Assembly (NCBI GenBank): GCA_017654935.2
Contig: CM065690.1
Span: forward strand, 2,871,955 to 2,935,954
DNA from: Phymorhynchus buccinoides
Lineage: Eukaryota; Mollusca; Gastropoda; Neogastropoda; Raphitomidae
Reading direction: 5' to 3'
DNA: 64,000 bases
Made by a program: the position numbers and the translations under genes. Under the pieces are notes generated by a model. The model worked only from the letters and a program-made list of their open reading frames with translations. It ran no database searches and was not told where the DNA came from. Positions 33,540 to 45,160 of this stretch are shown here, in pieces; within the stretch, counting starts at the first letter, position 1, and the number at the start of each line of letters is the position of its first letter.

Positions 33540-34735
33540 CAAATTATTAAATAAAAATGATGATACAAGTTATTATCCTTATCTGGTGATGACATTTATA
33601 TTGTACCTTTACATAAGAAGGAAGCGACCAAAAATCCTGTAATTATAGAGCATCACTCTCTTAAGCATTGTGAGAAAGTGTTTCACGTATTTTAAACAAG
33701 CGCTTATATGCATGGGCAGAATCAGCAGACAAATTATCAACGAAAAAGCAGTTCAGGAAGGCTTTTCAACAGTGATCACAATTTTCACACTTACATCAAT
33801 AGTCAAACGACGACTTTATGATAATGGAGGAGGCAAAGTCTATGCTGATGGGGGTGGGGGGGGGTGTGGGGGGGGGGGGGGGGGGGATACATTTATAGAA
33901 TTATAAAAAGGCATTAGATACATGGACATGGAGAAAAAATTGTGGATTATTTTGCAACAAAAAATATTAGGAGGCTAAAAGCTATGTACCACTCTGGTGA
34001 GTCAGCTGTTAGATGGGGTGCTAACTTTTCGAGTTCTTGGGGGTTCTCACGGTGTCAAACAGGGTGTTGCAAAGCCCTTTAATCTTCCTCTTCTCATTTC
34101 TGAGCGTGCGGATAAGTACGAAAGAATGGCAAGGCATGGTTTCAACTATTAACTGGCAGTCAAGAATTTATTTTTATTTTTATTTAGCGGATGACATTGT
34201 TTTGCTTCATCAACTCAATCAGTCTCCCAAAACCAGTACACCAATCTGAAAAAGCCTCTAAAGCCATTAAATCAGAAGAACTTTAACTAAAACTAAGATT
34301 ATGGTGTTCAGGAAAGGTGCGCACCTTTGCAATTCAGAGAAATGGTTCTATGATGGAAAAGCTAGAAGTGGTAAATAAGTATAAATATTTAGGTTTCACT
34401 TGACTACCAAGTTGTACTGTGATTGCAGCTTTGAAGAATTTCGCCAGTAAAGCAAAAAGCAGGTACTTGATCTCATGAAAAACCATGTGTGCACTCGGTT
34501 ATTCCATACATCTTCTTTTTTCAACTGTTTGTGCTCAGGTCAAGCGAATGCTTCTATATTCCTCTTGAAGCTTGGGGATCATTAGCGTCTGAATGGATCT
34601 GCACATCTGTTGCATGCAGAAAATGGTACTTGTTATCACTTAAAAACTCCAAATGCTTTGTTTATGGGGATACAGGTAGATATCCTCTGTACATTGATAG
34701 TTGTGTTCAACATAAGGATTGTTTAAAATAATAAT
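33540..34735 (+). mobile_element. Decayed second copy of the 3.8-7.0 kb LINE family
   Basis: Pieces in all three plus frames match successive parts of the minus-strand LINE at 6604-4896. LSIVRKCFTYF and EKAVQEGFSTVITIFTL (33650-33800) match the RT region before block A; SAVRWGANFS (about 34005) matches the SCVKWGSEIS part; DDIVLLHQ (34190-34215) matches block C; LEVVNKYKYLGFT (about 34365) matches the post-RT motif; FVYGDTGRYPLYIDS (34655-34705) matches YGETGRYSLYIDS. The order is conserved. Stops, frameshifts and a G-tract insertion (33850-33890) show that it is long dead. Confidence 0.8.
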
Positions 34736-34905
34736 ATGACTGATGATCGATCCCCAAAAAGCCGTCATTAGTTACGGAATGCTACGATTCAAGGAGTTTT
34801 TTCAAATGTTTATAATTAGGCAGGGAACATCAAAACTTATTAGATGAAAATGGTTTTCAAGATGTCGCGTCAATGGGGGAGAAATGCACCCGCTTTTCTG
34901 CGTTC

Positions 34906-35405
34906 NNNNNNNNNNNNNNNNNNNNNNNNNNNNNNNNNNNNNNNNNNNNNNNNNNNNNNNNNNNNNNNNNNNNNNNNNNNNNNNNNNNNNNNNNNNNNNN
35001 NNNNNNNNNNNNNNNNNNNNNNNNNNNNNNNNNNNNNNNNNNNNNNNNNNNNNNNNNNNNNNNNNNNNNNNNNNNNNNNNNNNNNNNNNNNNNNNNNNNN
35101 NNNNNNNNNNNNNNNNNNNNNNNNNNNNNNNNNNNNNNNNNNNNNNNNNNNNNNNNNNNNNNNNNNNNNNNNNNNNNNNNNNNNNNNNNNNNNNNNNNNN
35201 NNNNNNNNNNNNNNNNNNNNNNNNNNNNNNNNNNNNNNNNNNNNNNNNNNNNNNNNNNNNNNNNNNNNNNNNNNNNNNNNNNNNNNNNNNNNNNNNNNNN
35301 NNNNNNNNNNNNNNNNNNNNNNNNNNNNNNNNNNNNNNNNNNNNNNNNNNNNNNNNNNNNNNNNNNNNNNNNNNNNNNNNNNNNNNNNNNNNNNNNNNNN
35401 NNNNN
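34906..35405. other. Assembly gap, 500 N
   Basis: Exactly 500 N, the same placeholder length as the first gap. Confidence 1.
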
Positions 35406-35409
35406 TCAA

Positions 35410-36010
35410 AACATTTGACGCCAAGACCCTGCCTGACATTAGACCTTCATTCTGAACTTTGGCCATTATCGTGAGTACCTCATCGCATGCAAAATTCTTG
35501 AGCGCCCTAGCCCTCAGGTTTCAATCGTTATTGCGCCAGGGCTCGATACAAGCATTTCTGCGCCAGTTACATTGACCTTATACCTTTGACCTATGACCCT
35601 TCATTTTGAAGGGCTAGAATGGGGGCCCTAGATGTCCTTTAGGACTCTTCTACCCGCGCATGCACAAAGGTAAGGTTCTTATGTCTCCCTCCATTATGGT
35701 TGCCAGGTGTTCCGGCAGGCAGTTCGGCCCAGTGACCAGGACCTTGGATCTATGACTCATTTTGGAACATCGGCCTAGATATTCTTATAGCTACCTTATC
35801 ACCAAAGAAAAAATTGGAGGACGTCAATGGTCCCTCGTTCAATAACGTCACGTCGAGTTCACACTAGACGAATATATAGTCAGGCCGGCCTCCAGAAATA
35901 CACTGAAGACCATTACCAGCGTCTGCCCACTACTGTTTCGCGGCTGGTAACAACCAGGGGAAAGTCGGAAATAGCAGGGGACACGATTAGGTAATACCCA
36001 CAGTTCCGTT
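35410..36010. repeat. Dispersed repeat with TGACCTTTGACC motifs, copy 1
   Basis: Contains ATTGACCTTATACCTTTGACC and GACCTTGGATCTATGACTCATT, then GGCCTAGATATTCTTATAGC, CCCTCGTTCAATAACG and CATTACCAGCGTCTGCCC...GCGGCTGGTAAC. The same order of blocks recurs at 62385-62630. It is probably part of a mobile element. Confidence 0.65.
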
Positions 36011-36239
36011 GTTTCAAAAAACAGGAGAGAAAGAACCCCCACCCACCCAAACGATGCAAAAAGCCAAAATTATGTTATTATGGAAAAAGATCCCAATGAA
36101 GAAAGAACGGTAGGGTAGTTGTCCCAAATGTTAGTCGTCTTACTACCCCGGGAAAGGTTTTTAAAATGTGTGAGTGCGTAGTGGGCCGCGTGTGTCTGGG
36201 AGAGACAATTTTACAACATTCACAAATGAGTGGCTAATT

Positions 36240-37440
36240 GAGTCCATGCTTACAGAAGAGAGAGAGTAAGATGAGATATCGATGGAGAAGAGCGAGAGGA
36301 GAGAGACTGAGACGAAGAGAGAGGAATGAGAGAACGAGAGAGAGAGAGAGCGAGAGAATGTACATTAGGCAGCGCGGTCGTTGTGTGGATATACGGAGTG
36401 CAACGTCGTGCAGCTCGCGGACATCGTGCTGATTATGGGGTGTGTGTGTGTTTAGGTGTGTGTGGTCTATCCATAGTCCACGTTTGTTGTGTGTTCCCGT
36501 TCCGATCCACAGCCACCACATGCCTTGTGTGTAATGGAGAGAAGAGAGAGAAAGATTCATTGAGCCGAGAGAGACGAGAGGCGCGCGAGAGATGTGATGA
36601 GAGACGACGGACGGACGAGAGGCCAGAGAGAGGAGACCTGAGAGAGAGAGAAGCAGAGATGAATGAGAGGAGTCTAAATAATGTTGGGTTTTTGGGTATG
36701 TGGGCACACCACGCACGTACGCGCACCGGCAAAGCCCGCACGCACCGTGCTGGAGTAGTTAACAGGAGGCGTTTTTTTGCTGATTTATTATTAACCGTGG
36801 AAGTGGGAAAACCTGCTATATGTTTGCTCGTCGTTCCTCAAGTTTGCTGCTTGATCGTCCCCATCAGACATGGTGAGTTTATGAGCTTAATGAAAAATGA
36901 TAGCGAGGCAATGAATACGTCTCAGTAGGACCCTACCCGCAGTAGAAGCGTTGCAGGTTTTCTTTTTTTTTTTTTTTACAGAAGAGAGAGAGATAGAGAA
37001 GGATGGTGAGAGTGAGAGAAAGAGCAGCGGGCGCAAGACGGGCGATGAGAGAGAGCAGAGAGATGGAGATTGATGAGAGGAGCGGACGTGAGTTTGAGAT
37101 TGAGAGTTGTGAGAAGACTGGAGGAGATGAGAGGAGAGAGACGATTGATTCAGCGAGAAAGCCGAGGGAGGGAAGGCGGGAGAGGGAGAGAGAGAGAGGG
37201 GGGAGAGAGAGAGATGATTCCAGGAGAAAGAAGAGGGGGAGAGGGATCCTGATGCGGAGGAGGACCTGAGAGAGAGAGAGCGGGGGGAGAGAGAGAGGGG
37301 AGCGAGAGAGAGAGAGAAGAAGAAGGGGGGAGAGAAAGAGAGAGGAGACGAGAGAGAGAGAAGGAAGAGAGAGAGAGAGGCGAAGAGAGAGGAGGAGAGA
37401 GAGAGTGCTCAGAGGAGAGGGGAGCGCAGGTGAGAGAAGA
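36240..37440. repeat. Degenerate GA-rich purine tract
   Basis: About 1.2 kb dominated by GAGAGA/GGAGAG with many substitutions, interrupted by about 350 bp of mixed sequence (36640-36985). Open frames are Arg/Glu-rich artefacts of the repeat. Confidence 0.85.
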
Positions 37441-40060
37441 GCAAAAACACCAAACGATAGATAAAAAGGATCAGCACGTCACGAGTCATGCTGTCAACGC
37501 ACTCATTAATTAGTAATTGGGCTGTCGTTGCGTGTGCATAGCATGAAGCTATAGAAGATAAAAACACCCCACGTATTTGGTTTATAAGCGTCTAAGTAGA
37601 TAATATAATATAAATATAGACCATTTTCGTAGAAAAGAAAAATAGGGGCGAGCAGCAATTCGTGATGTGAAAAGTAGAGAGTTGTTTACCTCCATACTCG
37701 GTATCAAATACCATAGGAAACAAAGGCAACAATGTGCCGCCGATCGAAGCTGAAACACGCAGATTGGAGATCAGGACTACAAGACATTTTTAAAAAAATA
37801 CAAAAAATCACGGAGTCCGTGACCAGTGGGCCACCAAACGATAAAAACTTGCAAAAATGTGACGTAACAAATAAAGACATACATTTTTTAGAAGACGCAC
37901 TGTGGTTTCCAGGAGCTGTATTATGTCTGCTCAAAACACTACGAAGTCGATAGGTACGAGAGCTGATGGTCTAGAGTGACCATTCCCCTGTTTGACGACT
38001 CGAATAGGAAGGGCAAGCATCATTGCCACACACCATTGAAATTAGTCTACCGACCTTACAATATCCCGGTCCGAACAATACATCTCCCAAGGCTGATACA
38101 CGGAGAAAATTTGTCCAACCCCCGAACTAAAATTAAGTGCCAACAATAGCAAACGCCTAGACATATGAGAAAGGGGTTCTTTTCTCTATGCGCAAACAGA
38201 CCTTTGAGAAGTAAATGGGCTCTTTCCATCCTATCGGTTGTAGAAATCACACAGCTCTCACTACTTAGTTCCGGTTTGGGATCAAAACTCGAGGCTAACA
38301 GAGGTAGATGTCTTATCTAGGGTCTCCTCGCAAATAAACCCACTATGCATGTTCAAAAATGTGGGGTAAAAGGGTTAAGAATCATTATCTTCAACATGTA
38401 AAATAATTCAAAAGATAAACAAAATAGCCATTGATGGTTTCCATTGTTTAGTCCTTCAATTAACACTTCCATCGTACATTCCAATGAAAAAAAACGAGGC
38501 CCCGATGACCCCGAGAATAATGTGAATGCGCTTACTAAGAGGAACGTTTTGAAACCCCATAAACAATGCATAAAGCAAAACAAATGGAGCGAAATTTACA
38601 CTTTCCGATTGTTGTTGTGTGTTTTTTTGCGGACAAGAAAAAGCCCGATGGCTATAGAATGGGAGAGATCCCCTCATGCAGTTACAGACTTCGGAAACAC
38701 ATTTTTGATTGGACGAGCTGTTGAAGCTCCTGATGATCCGAGAGGTGTTCCACTCCTCTAACGAGAATGTTCTGTTGTGGTGTCTGATGACTCCATGAGC
38801 GCTATGAAACGGCACTTGCTAAACGGATCTGCTGCCCTGGAGCATGTTTCAAACATTGTTCTATCAGACTGAGGTACTTCTGGATCGGGCAACTCTTACC
38901 TCATAATGAACTATGATCTCGGCGAGCATGTACCAGTAAACAATCCTGCTCGATTAAACGATGCATTATCTATCCATTACGATGTAATAATCTCGTGTCG
39001 TACAACCCGAAAGTTTGATATGGTTGGAAATCGATGAACTCAACCTGCAGGTGAACAGCTCGTATGAGGTATGAGGATCCTTGAAAGAATTTGTGACCAC
39101 TGTTTTCCGACATCGTCTGAACAGACGCAAACCGTCAAAGACCCCCCCCCCCCCCCAATCTGGACACACACTGACTCACGTTTCAGGTATGCTTTCCTGA
39201 GAAGCTCCACACCCTGGCAAGACCATCGTTGAAATTAAAGACAGACCCTGAACCCGTTGGTGAAGGAACCATGTTCAGTACCACAATGTCGCGATGACGT
39301 GGCTGGGCTCTCAAAGGACAGCACTGCTATGAGATGGAAGGACCAGTATGCCCAAAAAGCAAAGGCACGAATGTGAAAGGCAGCATATGGTCCGTCTTAC
39401 AGTATGGGTGGAAATGTTCCATGAGGCATTCAGCAAATCAAAAAGCTGCGCGATCGCGATTTGGGCAGCTGAAAAAAGCGGAAATAACGGCCATTTTTAT
39501 TACACTCGCCATTGTCACAGTCACGACATGATCAGCATACCAACCTAATGGCAGTGCATACAAGCTTGAAGCGGATGCATTTGTGATATTCAAACACAAA
39601 TGACTACAAAAGAAGTCTGTGTACAACTGTTCTCCAAGCATGTGTCCAACACAGAAGGGACAAACTCTTGCGTGTCACAATCCAGTTCATTGTTCACTTC
39701 GGCCATGAAACTTGTCTCTGGCAACGGGACATTTGCGATGGAGCATTGAAATGTAATTGATTCTGGGACAATTTATCATTTCATGTTTTCAACCTTCAGT
39801 CAAATGACACTTTCGGTGGTGGCCTCGAAATTCAACGCGATGCACGTAGGGACAGGAGTTGGATAAAAACCAGTTGAGTGAGCTAGTTCTTATTGTTCAC
39901 GGATATGTATGCTCTTCGGTATTATTTTGTATTGCTTACAAGTACACCACCCTGTTAGTAATCAGGTTATAAAAGTCCATTCCTTAGAAATGTTGAGAGT
40001 GTATGATTTTCAGCTCTCGTTTAACAAAGTGGCACCAATCAGGCGATGGGGGGGGGCTTT
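37441..40060. other. No recognised gene
   Basis: About 2.6 kb of mixed sequence. Short open frames exist (for example 38444-38761 and 39334-39548), but none shows a known motif. GGGTTAA at about 38370-38376 resembles a TTAA-type terminus, but no partner was found. A C-run lies at 39141-39156. Confidence 0.45.
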
Positions 40061-40074
40061 CCAAATAGAATTTT

Positions 40075-40205
40075 TTTTATAGTGGAGGTGCCTTGCCCAG
40101 GGTACATCCGCACCTCTCGGCCAAAGGAATCGGGACACAGGCTGGCGTTGGGCAGGTCCCGAAAAAGCCACCCAAATCTTGGTTGCAGACACTAAAGCCG
40201 GTGCC
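40075..40205 (+). mobile_element. SINE-like dispersed repeat, copy 2
   Basis: GTGCCTTGCCCAGGGTACATC, CTCTCGGCCAAAGG, GGCTGGCGTTGGGCAGGTCC and GGTTGCAGACAC follow in the same order as on the minus strand at 835-705. It is the second copy of the same short element. Confidence 0.6.
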
Positions 40206-40685
40206 AAGGCCCTCGTTCTAGAGTCTACTCTCAGCTCTCAGCTCCAAAAGGAACACTGTAACAAATGACTTTCCCATTTCTGCAGACAATATCGTGTGCA
40301 GCGCTCGTGTACTGTTGGCACTACAACACGGGCTACTGATAAAAAAACAATAATATAAGAGCCATTTGAAGTAAAGCAGAAGACACAGACAACGAAAGAG
40401 TAGTCGGTTATGTTATTCATCTTCTGAGTACAGCACACCACAAAAAACAGAGGGACCGAATATTCGACTTTTAATGAAAGAGTAGAAAACATATCTAAAA
40501 CAATGATTGCATTGCCCCCTCCCCCCTCCCCCTACCCCAAATGCCCGGCCTCTCCTAACCCCCACTCCCCGAGGTACTCCCCTCCCCCTCCCCCCAGGTA
40601 CCACAGGAGAACACACACCATACGCACGGGACTATAAATTGCCACGAACGATAGATCAACAATTGTTATTGATGCATCGCTCGGG

Positions 40686-41300
40686 ATCCTAACAAAATAT
40701 AGACGACACTTACCTCAGAAAGGAAAAGACTTGCCATAACCGTTGAAAGAATCCATTTTCTCCATCGGCCTGTCGTCTGCCTCCTATCCAACATGGCGAC
40801 GCTGTGACGATTTGACGAACAGAACTCAGGTGTCAGTTTCAGGTCCCGTGCATCTCGCAAAGTTCGTCCCGCCTTCCTCTGTCATTGGCTACAGATTGAG
40901 AAAAGCTCTTTTCTGCAGCGGACTTTCCGCACCTAGTTTCGCCTCTCTCTTGACAAGGAATTTTCTTTCGATGTTTGGGACCTCCCTCTCTCTGTGCAGT
41001 CCCTGTCTGTCTGTCTGTCTGTCTGTCTGTCTGCCTGTCAGTCACAGTTGTCTCTCTTTAATTGATGTTATTTATTTTAGTTTTTGTAATAAAGGTTTTT
41101 TAATTGAATTGAATTGAATATATATGCCTTGCATGATGTGTGGGCCGGATGGGACAAAAAGTGGTTAATATGCAAATTCCGCCTTCACTCAACACCCAGA
41201 TCTCACACACCCCACCAACCACCCACCCCCCAACACCCCCCCCCGCACCAGTATTTACCCCAACCCCACCCACCTGTGTATTCCCACCTGTGTACCATTC
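40686..41300 (-). promoter_or_regulatory. Promoter-like region with first-exon-like end, copy B
   Basis: Inverted counterpart of 11131-11767. On the plus strand it shows ACTTACCTCAG (the splice-donor complement, near 40711), CAACATGGCGAC (40789-40800, YY1-type), GTCATTGGCT (the CCAAT complement, 40881-40890), the CTGT microsatellite (41005-41030) and the GAATT repeat (41105-41120). Read on its own sense (minus), the ATG frame differs from copy A because one extra base follows GGTTATGG: the second-ATG frame now stops at TGA, whereas the first-ATG frame reads on through the donor. The shared block starts at 40686 (ATCCTAACAAAATAT). Confidence 0.5.
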
Positions 41301-42140
41301 ATTTTGTTACATTCTGTGTATTCGTTCATCCTGTGTCTCTTCTGGTTGCGCGCGCGCATGTAGTATTTAATGTTACTGAAATCTTCGATGCGCTGTACAT
41401 TCTGTGTATTCTGTTACATTCTGTGTATTCTGTTACATTCTGTGTATTCTGTTACATTCTGTGTATTCTGTTACATTCTGTGTATTTTGTTACATTATGT
41501 GTATTTTGTTACATTATGTGTATTATGTTACATTCTGTGTATTCTGTTACATCCTGTGTATTCTGTTACATTCTGTGTAATCTGTTACATTCTGTGTATT
41601 CTGTTACATTCTGTGTATTCTGTTACATTCTGTGTATTCTGTTACATTCTGTGTATTCTGTGTGTTCTGTGTATTCTGTTACATGTTACATTCTGTGCAT
41701 TCTTATGTGTATTTCTGTTACATTCTGTGTATTCTGTTACATTCTGTGTATTCTGTTACATTCTGTGTATTCTGTTACATTCTGTGTATTCTGTTACATT
41801 CTGTGTATTCTGTTACATTATGTGTATTTTGTTACATTATGTGTATTATGTTACATTCTGTGTATTCTGTTACATCCTGTGTATTCTGTTACATTCTGTG
41901 TATTCTGTTACATTCTGTGTATTCTGTTACATTCTGTGTATTCTGTTACATTCTGTGCATTCTGTTACATTCTGTGTATTCTGTTACATTCTGTGTATTC
42001 TGTTACATTCTGTGTATTCTGTTACATCCTGTGTATTCTGTTACATTATGTGTAATCTGTTACATTATGTGTATTTTGTTACATTATGTGTATTTTGTTA
42101 CATTCTGTGTATTCTGTTACATTCTTTGTATTTTGTTACT
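41300..42140. repeat. 19-bp minisatellite, copy B (inverted)
   Basis: ATTCTGTGTATTCTGTTAC units, the reverse complement of the array at 10300-11130. An internal higher-order duplication is visible: a variant run with TTATGTGTATTTTGTTACATTA appears near 41485-41525 and again near 41815-41850. As in copy A, three long open frames on one strand are a by-product of the repeat. Confidence 0.95.
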
Positions 42141-42142
42141 TT

Positions 42143-42405
42143 TCTTCCCGTGGGGATCACCGGGGGTCTTTTGCAAAAGAGTTCCCCATCTTCGAGGAAG
42201 TTCTGTGCTTGTAACTTCATTCTAATCTGCCACTCTCTTGACTCTGCCTTTGCCCTTTGCTTTCTGTCATCTGCTATCTTTCTGACTTTTTGGCCCATTC
42301 TCCTGCGGATTTTTTTAAAAAATAATCTTCCAAATAACTGTTCTCCTTTGAGTTCCTCCGAAATCGGAATGTGTCGGCTGTACGCAGCGGGGAGACCAGT
42401 GAAAA
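42143..42405 (-). CDS. Exon-like open segment, unknown product
   Basis: On the minus strand, a polypyrimidine stretch ending TTTTCAG (acceptor at 42406) opens a frame of about 87 residues. It contains LPAAYSRHIPISEELKGEQL (near 42393-42335), then a basic stretch KKIRRRMGQKVRKIADDRKQ and AKAESREWQIRMKLQAQNF, ending PPVIPTGRK where the 19-bp minisatellite begins. Composition and lack of stops look like a genuine exon of a charged, possibly coiled-coil protein. It is absent beside copy A at 10.2 kb. There is no family match; it may be a host-gene exon or part of a mobile element. Confidence 0.35.
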
Positions 42406-42474
42406 CTGAAAACCAGACACATACGTACCTTACGACAGGATGAAAAAAAGTTTTGTTTAGCTTAGTCCTTTATC

Positions 42475-42550
42475 GTCATTACAGATCATTTTGACTTGAC
42501 TTGACTTACCCATTATGGCCATATGGCCTGGGAACGCAGAAGAAGAAGAA
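42475..42550 (-). mobile_element. LINE-like 3' tail with GGCC hairpin
   Basis: Read on the minus strand: TTCCCAGGCCATATGGCCAT (palindrome at 42517-42528), then AATGGGTAAGTCAAGTCAAG, a hairpin followed by an AAGTC tandem tail. It is the same architecture as the tails at 3820 and 12156. No coding region is attached. Confidence 0.45.
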
Positions 42551-42689
42551 GAGTTACTTTTCTCTTTAATGATATGACTTTTGTTCACATTCCCCCTGTA
42601 TGTTCTGTATCTGTATCTGCATCAGGTACGTTGAAGGAGCCTATAAAGGCTATCACTCAAGGGAAAGGGGAGAGCGCTCTGCGAGTTGT

Positions 42690-42830
42690 AAATACCGTCC
42701 TCATTTGATGACAGTGAATTAAAAGTTTTCTTGATGGTATCACAGTTGAGTTGGTTTAAATATACTGTCTTGTTGGCATGACAGCGAAACTTGAAATTAG
42801 GTACTGTCCTGGTGATATGACAGTACTTTA
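42690..42830. repeat. Short repeats with CTGTC...GACAG hairpins
   Basis: Three related units. The last is a perfect stem-loop, GTACTGTC (42801-42808) pairing with GACAGTAC (42819-42826) around a 10-base loop. The preceding unit has CTGTC...GACAG at about 42764-42783. Function unknown. Confidence 0.5.
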
Positions 42831-42989
42831 AGACAATGGGCCATAGCTTTTTTCGTAGCATCTAAGCAAGACCACTCCGACTAGCGTAGCGCTCACCGAG
42901 GACAAGCCCCGACCGGCACAGCTCCTGCCCTTCATTTGCCACTACTCTGACCTCATGGCACTGAGTTCCACTATTAATCTTTCAGTTGG

Positions 42990-43165
42990 AAGCAGGCCCC
43001 GAGGTCACGGCATTGATGTGCTTGCGCCTGGCACGGCTGGCCTCTCGAGGCATACCCCAGTCATTCTCAGTTGATTCCACTCCATCACTGTTCTTTCAAA
43101 GAAGGAGTTGCTGTACTGAGCTGTGCTGCTTGGTGGAATTATAAAGCCTCTTGAATTTTGCAAGA
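42990..43165 (-). mobile_element. Jockey/CR1-like LINE C-terminal scrap
   Basis: The minus strand encodes NSRGFIIPPSSTAQYSNSFF and ERTVMEWNQ (about 43155-43065). These align with the C-terminus at 26110-26400 (NSRGFKVRSCLTDQYKNSFF...RTVVEWNQ). Only this end survives. Confidence 0.75.
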
Positions 43166-43254
43166 ACTTTCCTCCGAAAAAAGTAATACTTGCAATAAAT
43201 TAATTTTAAAAAAGCAGAAAAAAAGAAACAGAAACGAGGCAGAAAGCAGAAACA

Positions 43255-43330
43255 GACCATTCAGATTCAGATTCACTTTATTATCCCATAACTGAGACAT
43301 TGCAGCCAGGTGCATTTACGAAACACTACA
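43255..43330 (-). mobile_element. LINE 3' tail (GAATCT repeat)
   Basis: On the minus strand: GTTATGGGATAATAAAGTGA then ATCTGAATCTGAAT. An ATAAAGTGAATCTGAATC tail is typical of certain CR1/L2-like LINE 3' ends. No body is attached. Confidence 0.45.
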
Positions 43331-43599
43331 ATAAACACATTTCATGAACAACAAAGAATTGATATGAACTAATAACACTGCATTAGCGTAATAGCAACAA
43401 CAAACAGACAAAATATGAACAAGCATATTCTGGTAAAAGCAAAACGCATTTTAAATACATTACAATATAGACATAATCATGCTGAAAACGTGTCATAGAA
43501 ACAATATTAAAATGCAGCAATAATCGTACCCATACCTCTCTCCACAAAACCCAATTCAGGACAACGACCTTACACAGCAAGCAATCTTTTACTGAACAA

Positions 43600-43985
43600 A
43601 AGGGACTACAAATAGGATTGCACTAATACAATCCAAAGGAGATGGACAAGATGCCCACAAAAGGACTTACACATATAGTAGCACATAATACAATACAAAG
43701 TGCGGATGGGACCAAGATGCTCCACAAGGACTAACACTAGTATTGCACATAATACAATCCAAAGGAGAGGACAAGATGCTCCACAAAATGACGATACACA
43801 TAGATTGCCCATAATACAATCCAAAGGAGATTGGACAAGCTGCTCACAAAGAATAGGACATACACATAGTATGACAATAATTACAATCACAAATGCGATG
43901 GACAAGGATGCACACAAAAGGACTACACATAGATTGCACATAATACACATTCCCCCCCCCAGGAGATGACAAGATGCTCCGCAAA
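43600..43985. repeat. Degenerate minisatellite, about 60-65-bp period
   Basis: Around six diverged units with ATTGCACATAATACAATCC, AAAGGAGATGGACAAGATGC and TCCACAAAAGGACTACACATA. Many small indels. No gene. Confidence 0.85.
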
Positions 43986-44189
43986 ACAAATTAGATCGGG
44001 TGGAGTACAGTAGAGTCAAAAGATGGATGGACCTTGGAAAATCGAACAGGTTTGCTCGTGGGTTCTGATTTTAAGTTTTACAGTTCCGGTATTGACGGCC
44101 TGACGGTACAGGTACGTTGTACCACCCTGGACGCAGATCCTGCATAACACACTCCATGTTGCACAGCGCGCGGCTACGGTAAACTAGGC

Positions 44190-45160
44190 CTGGGACTCAA
44201 TGAAAAGACGTGATGAACATGGCCACGGGAATGCTCGGTCGTATGGCATATTACAAGACTCGCACACGAAATAGGTCTAGTATTTATGCACATACACAAG
44301 ACGCCCGATATGTTGTACGCACACTCATCTCCGACGCTCCGTGACAGACAGACACGTTGGGGTTGACATACACGGATGGACCGGTCGGGACACCCATCCT
44401 CCATCAAGAAAGGGTGCGCACACTACTATTGAAACCACGGTTGTAGACATTGATTAAGGATGGCGGAAAGCCATTCACCCTCCCCAACGGCAGAAGCAAG
44501 GTCAACCTGTGCCAAAGGCCCGAAGTACACACTGGCATCACCGCACGATTCGGGACGTATTCCAGACACCATCACTCAGACCAAGCCGGACAGTTTGTCA
44601 GGCGACTGTGGCTGAAAACTTCAGATGGTGTAGGGTGTTAAACCCAAATACACCACCAACCCACCACCCTAATAGCCCAATGAATGCGGGAACGGTTCCA
44701 TCGCAGTTTGAAAGAAGCTCTCAGGCGCGCCTCCACGGACCATTTTTCGGCGGAGAACTCGCCGCTGGTGTATGATCGCATCCGGACAACTGGAAAGAAG
44801 GACCTGGATTGAAGCACCCTTGTCTTCTCCTACGGCACGAATGTCAATGTGCCGGGGGATTTCTCCCTGCCCCACGAGCAGAATAAAGTTTGACTCCACC
44901 AGTAAATGTGTGCAAGATACTTCAGAGACAATCGAAAGCTTCTCCCTCCAACCCTGCCCATCATGGATCTATAGGGATATATTCAGGACTTGCAATTTGC
45001 TGACAAATTCTACGTAGCCATGAATTACACAAAGGACCTTTATGAAGCCATATATGATGGACCTTTCCCGGGCGTAGCCGTGCAGAGAACATTTTGACAT
45101 CATGAAAGAAGATGACAAAAGTATCGTGTTTCCAACCCGCACCACTCCCAACTCCCAAAC
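44190..45160 (+). mobile_element. Decayed Ty3/gypsy-type retroelement (integrase region)
   Basis: Integrase features follow in order across shifting plus frames. A VDI element precedes GPVG-like sequence (about 44360-44390), then a TVVDI start of the core (about 44430), RKAIHPP (WPEAI-like), ITARFGT (about 44540), HHSDQAGQF (TDQGxQF-like, second catalytic Asp, about 44570), MRERFHRSLKEAL (VERFHRxLK block with Glu, about 44690-44730), VFSYGTNVNVPGDF (ELVYGxxLRxPGEF-like) and AIYDGPFP (YDGPF/GPY module, about 45045), then HFDIMKEDDKSIV. The order is diagnostic of a Ty3/gypsy integrase. Frame breaks and stops are numerous, and no protease, RT or LTR was identified. It is a dead copy. Confidence 0.7.

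Noticed and set aside
38366..38376. Second piggyBac-like terminus (AAAGGGTTAA)
   Set aside because: No matching inverted partner at a plausible distance was found, so it is too short to support a feature.
38444..39641. Possible upstream gag/RT of the Ty3/gypsy remnant
   Set aside because: No RT, protease or zinc-knuckle motif could be read in any frame.
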